Source: Spirochaetia bacterium UBA5368
Lineage (GTDB): Bacteria; Spirochaetota; UBA4802; UBA5368
Assembly: GCA_002407865.1 (NCBI GenBank)
Contig: DHPI01000072.1
Location: 1 to 11,756 of the forward strand
Direction of reading: 5' to 3'
DNA: 11,756 nt
Within the stretch, counting starts at the first letter, position 1, and the number at the start of each line of letters is the position of its first letter. The translations under genes and the position numbers were made by a program. Below, piece by piece: positions 7,316 through 11,756 of this stretch. The notes under the pieces were generated by a model that was not told the origin of the DNA, searched no databases, and worked only from the letters and a program-made list of their open reading frames with translations.

Positions 7316-7371
7316 ATCGATGCGGGGCGCCGGGGGCGGGTGCGTTAACCGCGCCTCCCGCCCCGGTCGAT
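7316..7371 (-). repeat. GC-rich inverted repeat after the GAPDH gene
   Basis: Eight bases past the GAPDH stop (7379) lies an imperfect inverted repeat. ATCGATGCGGGGCG (7316-7329) pairs with CGCCCCGGTCGAT (7359-7371). An alternative inner register pairs 7330-7340 with CCCGCCCCGG (7357-7366), leaving one bulged G. Read on the minus strand, no U tract follows, so it is not a standard intrinsic terminator. It may instead protect the mRNA 3' end, pause polymerase or reduce read-through into the CDF gene. Confidence 0.45.
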
Positions 7372-7378
7372 ATGCGCA

Positions 7379-8533
7379 TCACCGAAGCCCTGTTAAAAGC
7401 CCGTAGAGCCTCCAGAGTGAACAGACGTAACCGAATTCATTATCGTACCAGAAGTTGAGGTCCACCATCGTATAATAACGGTCGCCCCGTTTCGACGTCC
7501 GGTGGTGCGTAAATTCGGAATCGTAAATCGACGAGTAGGTGCTTCCGACGATATCGGCGCTCACCAGCTGTTCGTCTGAATACCGCAGTATGTCGGGGTT
7601 TTTTTCGGCGTATTTCTTAAAGATGTCGTGGATATAGGCGTTGTCATATTCGCCGATGAGCGACACATCAAGTATAACGATCGATCCGGTCGTGGTGGGA
7701 ACGCGGAGTGACGACGCCTGCGAGCCGATGCCAAGCGAGCGGATTTCCGGGATCACCTCGACAACCGCGTTGGCCGCGCCGGTCGATGTTGGAATCATGG
7801 TATTGAAGCTGCTGCGCCGCTTCCGCGTGTCCTTGTCGCCGTCTTTCGGCAGCACGTCGAGCACACTCTGCGAATTGGTGGCGGCGTGCACCGTCGTCAG
7901 CGAGTATGAAACGAACCTGTCGCCGAAGTGGTCAACAAGCGCCTTGATGGGCGGCGCGCAACAGTTCGTGGTGCACGACGCGTTCGATATGATCGCGTGC
8001 TTCGATGCGTCGTATTTGCTGAAGTTGACGCCGCCGACGACCGTGACCGTATCGTCGGGCATGGAAACGCCCTTGTTCTTCACTTTGAACGGCGCGGTTA
8101 GAACAACCTTCTTTGCGTGATTCAGATGGCCGCGCAGCGAGTTCGCGTCATTCACCGTCGGATCAAGCATTTTACCGGTGGTGTCGAAAACAACCTCGAC
8201 GCCGTGCTCGGACCAGGGAATGCCGCCGGGCGTCCGGTGCTTCGGATCGTTCAGCCATACGAGCTTTACCCCGTTCAGATACAGGCTGTCGTTTTTGATT
8301 TCAACAGCCCTGTCATGGTCGAATCCGGCGATAAAGCGGGAATATGCGCCATAGGTTGAATCGTACGCAAAATAGGTTGCGAGATCCTCTATGCTTTTGC
8401 CGGTTTTTCGGCCGGTCGCTATCACGATTTCGCTCTGCGCTTTTTTCGCGGAAAGAAGCCACACCAAAAGCTTTCCGATTCTGCCTATGCCGCAGATCCC
8501 CACAGGCTGTTTAGACGAAATGACTGTACCCAT
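7379..8533 (-). CDS. gap: Glyceraldehyde-3-phosphate dehydrogenase, divergent long form
   Basis: This 384-residue protein is a phosphorylating GAPDH homologue, interconverting glyceraldehyde-3-phosphate and 1,3-bisphosphoglycerate in glycolysis or gluconeogenesis. The dinucleotide fold starts with GIGRIG (15-20), and FAYDSTYG (55-62) follows. The catalytic signature SNASCTTNC has nucleophile Cys187, with His216 in TVHAATN as partner. TSTGAANAV (249-257) and WYDNEFGY (362-369) are also family motifs. It is about 50 residues longer than the usual 335, with extra sequence before VGGVN (about 148-162), around 230-240 and near 338-352. The loop after the second strand reads ATGRKTGK, where NAD-type enzymes have an Asn-Asp pair, so cofactor choice may differ. 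The start is ATG 8533, with GGAGG (8539-8543) 5 bases upstream; in-frame ATGs at 8545 and 8623 lack good ribosome sites. It lies 99 bases after the dikinase-like gene on the same strand, so they may be cotranscribed. Confidence 0.9.
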   Translation of the reverse strand: MGTVISSKQPVGICGIGRIGKLLVWLLSAKKAQSEIVIATGRKTGKSIEDLATYFAYDSTYGAYSRFIAGFDHDRAVEIKNDSLYLNGVKLVWLNDPKHRTPGGIPWSEHGVEVVFDTTGKMLDPTVNDANSLRGHLNHAKKVVLTAPFKVKNKGVSMPDDTVTVVGGVNFSKYDASKHAIISNASCTTNCCAPPIKALVDHFGDRFVSYSLTTVHAATNSQSVLDVLPKDGDKDTRKRRSSFNTMIPTSTGAANAVVEVIPEIRSLGIGSQASSLRVPTTTGSIVILDVSLIGEYDNAYIHDIFKKYAEKNPDILRYSDEQLVSADIVGSTYSSIYDSEFTHHRTSKRGDRYYTMVDLNFWYDNEFGYVCSLWRLYGLLTGLR

Positions 8534-8632
8534 ACACTCCTCCATAGACCTGATAATATTTTTATTGCCGGCAGCTCGAGCGCTTTTTGCCCCGGGCGGC
8601 CGTTCCTCGTACGCACCCACCACACACCGGCA

Positions 8633-11600
8633 TCACATCCCTTTCACGACCGTACGGTGATACCCGAGGTACACGTGCCCGGTGTGCCCGTCGATCGTAA
8701 TGAAATCACCCTCCCTGATAATGACCTTCCCCCCGGGGGTTTCCCTGTTCACGATGGCGATGTTATTCTGCTCGTCGATCTTCATTGCGGAAAAATCGCT
8801 GACGCCGGATTTTTCCAGCCTGCGCATCTGCAGCACCGCATGCGAGGTCATGCCCCCCACCGATGTCAGCATCCCGTCGGATTTCTGGATGCCGATAACA
8901 TCCTCCGGATTTGTCTCCGGCCTCACGATGATAATTTTGTCGGATGGAAAGCGTCCGCGCATCTCGTCGATGCGCGCAATATCGAACACAGCGCGGCCCG
9001 AAACTGCGCCACCCGACGCGGCCAGCCCCTGCCCCAGAAGATACGGCCGCAGATCCTCGGGGCTTTCCTCAAGCTCTTCCGTAATGAAAATGTGATTCGA
9101 CATCCCTCGTATCTGCAAAATATACAGCACGCCGTCGTCGATGGTAAACTCGATCTCGATCTCGTTTCCCCATGCGTTCCGTATTTTTTTCACAGCATCG
9201 TACACCATTTTGTACAGCGCCGGATAGGTTTTCTCCAGCGACGGAAACGGACTGCTCCGCTCGAAATGCACCCGCTGTTCCTCGCTGATAGGGAACACGC
9301 GCGCGATGCCGGAAACAATGTCGTGTCCCTGCGCCCTTGTTTTATATTCGCCGAACAACCCGATGTTTTCCTTGCCAAGATAATGACTGTGCGCAACCCC
9401 CGTGATCGAGAGCGGCGAGCGATTGCCGAACACCATTTCCTGGATGATGACCGCCGTACCCCATCTATCGGCGATGTTGACAAACCGCCGGTAGTTGCGC
9501 GCGATGGTCGAATCCCACGACTGGAACACCGCGGCGATCGCCAGATACAACTGCTCGTACGGGTCCTTGGGAATGGAGAACCCGACCCTGTTTATCGCAT
9601 ACCGATATTTCTTGGTAAGCGCCTCCATCTGCCTGCCGGTGATTTTTTCCTTCAGATCGACGCCCGCTTCATCCTTCGCGACCGCCATCAGCCGCTCGAA
9701 CACCGCCCTGTCCATGCCGTAGGCCGAAATTGCGAAATCGTGGATAAGCCTGCGGTAGCAGTCGTAGGCGAACCACGGGTCCTGCAGCGCGTAGTAGTCG
9801 ATTATTTCCTGCGTAATGCCGACATTGGTGATGGTATCCATCACGCCAGGCATCGAAAAGACCGCACCGCTGCGCACCGACAACAGCACCGGGTTTTCCG
9901 GGTTGGCGAACCTCCCGCGCGTAAACCGGTCAATATATTTCTTGAGGACATATATCACCTTGCGCTGAAAACGCGGATTATTGATGTCGCCGTCACGCAA
10001 GCGGCGGTAGAGCTCCGACGAAATCACGATCCCTTCCGGGACATTCATGCCGTCGAGATTCACGGCAACCACCAGCCCCTGCGCCTTCGCGCCGGCAAGC
10101 CAGAGCGGCACGAAAAGCTCCTCCCTGCGGTGCACGCCCTCCGTCCGCCGTATCGCGTAAAACAGCTCGCCCTTCACAGCACGGGCATCGGCGGCGTTAA
10201 GGCAGACTACATCGCCCCGCATCTCGAGCTCCGCGGTAACGCGGTCTTTCAGGCGTATAAGCAGATTGTCGAACAGTTGCAACAGCGGCGACTGCATTAT
10301 CTGGTTTCTGAGAAACCGGTCGATAATGACCTCGATGCTGTTCGCGGCCCCGGCGCCGGTATATTCACTGGCTATCCTCTCAAGGCCGATCGCGTCGATT
10401 ATAATCTTGCAGACATATTTGTAGGTCTCGTTGAACAGGTCGGATATTTCGCCATGTATGGAAAAGAGCGTCGTAACGATGTCCCTGAACTGCAATATCG
10501 TCAGGTTGGGCGCCTCGAGAAGGCTTATGATGGAACGGAACTCGTAGTTCGCGAGGCCGTCAATCTCGAAGGTTTTATAGAAGAGAACGAGCAGCCGTTT
10601 GATCGCCCCATAATTGATGGATTCATGCGGAAATATCGTGCTACTCTCCATGAGACTGTTGAAGAAACGCTCGCGTATCAGGTTGCAGTGAAAAAACACC
10701 TTGAGCGTGTCGAACTTGCGCTCCTTGTACGAGCCGTACATGGACGGAATACCGAACGCGATATGCCGCTTGAACTCGATCGTATCGACAGGCTCGTATG
10801 TGTTCGCCGAAAGCAATATGTCGTTTTTCAGGGTATTCTGCAGCGCCAGCAGCGCGTCGAGCGAATCGTACATATCGGCGCCCGTAAGCCGCTCGAAAAA
10901 ACCGTCGGGGGGCTCAAAGAGGTGTTCGTCCGCGTACAGCATAAGTTTTTCGATATCGCGCACCTCGGAGAAGTTATACTTGTCGTAGATCATGCGGTAC
11001 ACATGGAGAAACGTTATGAACTTCTCGACATTCACCCTCGATACGTCGAGAAAGCGCACGTTCGCAAACATTTCCCTGAAATCTTCGTCGGAAATCTCGT
11101 AGAGAAACTTCCATATCGTGGTCTTCGAAATATCGATATCGAACATGCTGCGGATATGGTGCAGCATCTTCCCGGTTTCAGTCGGAATCTGCGCATCGAA
11201 GTATTCCGCAAAGCATGCGAGCGCATCCCGTATTTCGTCATCCGTAAATCCTTCATAGGTTTCGGCCGCGGCGCGCTCCAGAAATTCCTTTTTACCGACA
11301 GCATTTAAAAAATCCCAGAAATGCGCGTGCAGCACATCTCTGAAACGCTCCATCATCCGCGCACAGATCGCGGATGCGGCCGCCTCGCCGTCAAGGTTCA
11401 TTATGCGGAATGCCCTGTCGAGATTCTCGAACACCTCGCCGGGAACCATGTTTTTCAGCAGATTTTTGTCGCCGGTCATCCAGAAATCCATTATCCGCTG
11501 CAGCAGCAGCACAGTCCGTGAGCTCGACTCCACATGCACCTGCTTCCGCATAAAATGCATAAGATCGTTCATCTGGTGGTTTGCGTCGATTTTTTCGGTA

Positions 11601-11756
11601 ACCGCGCGGATATTGCCGGTGGCGCCGATATCATGGTAAAATGCGGGGAACACTGCGGCAAGCGAGGTGATGAGGTAAAACACGTCGCGATAGTTGCTGT
11701 TCAAGAGGCGCGAAATATCACGCTGGAACACGTCGGTATCTTTCAAAAACACGCCG
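8633..11756 (-). CDS. PPDK-like ATP-grasp/phosphohistidine protein lacking the TIM barrel (5' end outside window)
   Basis: At least 1039 residues are present. The frame is open to the window edge, so the GTG at 11752 is probably internal; numbering is from it. Residues 1-540 are mostly helical and unfamiliar, apart from PSMYGSYKERKFD (336-348). A PPDK-type ATP-grasp domain follows. It has VPEGIVIS (571-578), SVRSGAVFSMPGVMDT (625-640), EMVFGN (772-777), GEYKTRAQGHDIVSGI (801-816) and IEFTIDDGVLYILQIR (867-882). The phosphohistidine domain has VRPETNPEDV (943-952) and GGMTSHAV, with His971 as phosphocarrier, and ends at GDFITIDGHTGHVYLGY. The protein stops eight residues later, so the C-terminal PEP/pyruvate barrel of PPDK and PEP synthase is absent. 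In known relatives ATP phosphorylates the His, which passes phosphate to an acceptor domain. Here the acceptor is unknown, perhaps bound by the N-terminal part. Loss of activity is possible, though the ATP-site motifs look intact. Confidence 0.85.
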   Translation of the reverse strand, partial: GVFLKDTDVFQRDISRLLNSNYRDVFYLITSLAAVFPAFYHDIGATGNIRAVTEKIDANHQMNDLMHFMRKQVHVESSSRTVLLLQRIMDFWMTGDKNLLKNMVPGEVFENLDRAFRIMNLDGEAAASAICARMMERFRDVLHAHFWDFLNAVGKKEFLERAAAETYEGFTDDEIRDALACFAEYFDAQIPTETGKMLHHIRSMFDIDISKTTIWKFLYEISDEDFREMFANVRFLDVSRVNVEKFITFLHVYRMIYDKYNFSEVRDIEKLMLYADEHLFEPPDGFFERLTGADMYDSLDALLALQNTLKNDILLSANTYEPVDTIEFKRHIAFGIPSMYGSYKERKFDTLKVFFHCNLIRERFFNSLMESSTIFPHESINYGAIKRLLVLFYKTFEIDGLANYEFRSIISLLEAPNLTILQFRDIVTTLFSIHGEISDLFNETYKYVCKIIIDAIGLERIASEYTGAGAANSIEVIIDRFLRNQIMQSPLLQLFDNLLIRLKDRVTAELEMRGDVVCLNAADARAVKGELFYAIRRTEGVHRREELFVPLWLAGAKAQGLVVAVNLDGMNVPEGIVISSELYRRLRDGDINNPRFQRKVIYVLKKYIDRFTRGRFANPENPVLLSVRSGAVFSMPGVMDTITNVGITQEIIDYYALQDPWFAYDCYRRLIHDFAISAYGMDRAVFERLMAVAKDEAGVDLKEKITGRQMEALTKKYRYAINRVGFSIPKDPYEQLYLAIAAVFQSWDSTIARNYRRFVNIADRWGTAVIIQEMVFGNRSPLSITGVAHSHYLGKENIGLFGEYKTRAQGHDIVSGIARVFPISEEQRVHFERSSPFPSLEKTYPALYKMVYDAVKKIRNAWGNEIEIEFTIDDGVLYILQIRGMSNHIFITEELEESPEDLRPYLLGQGLAASGGAVSGRAVFDIARIDEMRGRFPSDKIIIVRPETNPEDVIGIQKSDGMLTSVGGMTSHAVLQMRRLEKSGVSDFSAMKIDEQNNIAIVNRETPGGKVIIREGDFITIDGHTGHVYLGYHRTVVKGM

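Noticed and set aside
8657..11308. 883-codon plus-strand open frame as a separate gene
   Set aside because: It is exactly codon-aligned antisense to the dikinase-like gene, starts without a ribosome site, and its composition (many His, Arg, Val, Leu) is that of a reverse-complement shadow.

Overview
The window carries six protein-coding genes and no RNA gene, mobile element or CRISPR array that I can see. The proteins look bacterial: a PPDK-type dikinase relative, a GAPDH, a CDF metal exporter, a membrane-anchored penicillin-acylase-family hydrolase, a DprA and a long-form acyl-CoA dehydrogenase. An acylase of this kind acting beyond the inner membrane suggests a diderm bacterium. Coding regions have moderate to high GC, while intergenic regions are strongly AT-rich. 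The gene set would suit a spirochaete-like or deltaproteobacterium-like heterotroph, but nothing here fixes the taxon.

Layout: 1-247 is a gene-free, AT-rich stretch. A strong intrinsic terminator (248-281, minus) closes a single-gene unit encoding acyl-CoA dehydrogenase (307-2181, minus). A 450-base divergent intergenic region follows, with a 13-bp near-perfect inverted repeat and candidate promoters. Then comes dprA (2632-3558), the only plus-strand gene. It converges, with a 20-base gap, on the acylase gene (3579-6083, minus), which has its own candidate promoter. Upstream of that, all on the minus strand and read from high to low coordinates, are a dikinase-like gene whose 5' end lies outside the window (8633-11756), a divergent GAPDH (7379-8533) and a CDF efflux gene (6255-7190). 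The GAPDH-CDF gap holds two inverted repeats.

How the genes fit together: acyl-CoA dehydrogenase points to beta-oxidation, GAPDH to central carbon metabolism, and CDF to zinc/cobalt/cadmium export. The acylase is a self-processing Ntn-hydrolase of unknown substrate. The most unusual gene is the dikinase-like one. It keeps a PPDK-type ATP-grasp domain and the phosphohistidine swivelling domain, but it stops where the PEP/pyruvate TIM barrel should begin. It also carries at least 540 residues of mostly helical sequence in front that I do not recognise. It lies 99 bases upstream of a GAPDH whose cofactor loop departs from the NAD-type pattern. I see no complete, clearly new multi-gene system. 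The best leads are this dikinase-like protein with its GAPDH neighbour, the inverted repeat over the CDF start region, and the altered SLOG motif of DprA.
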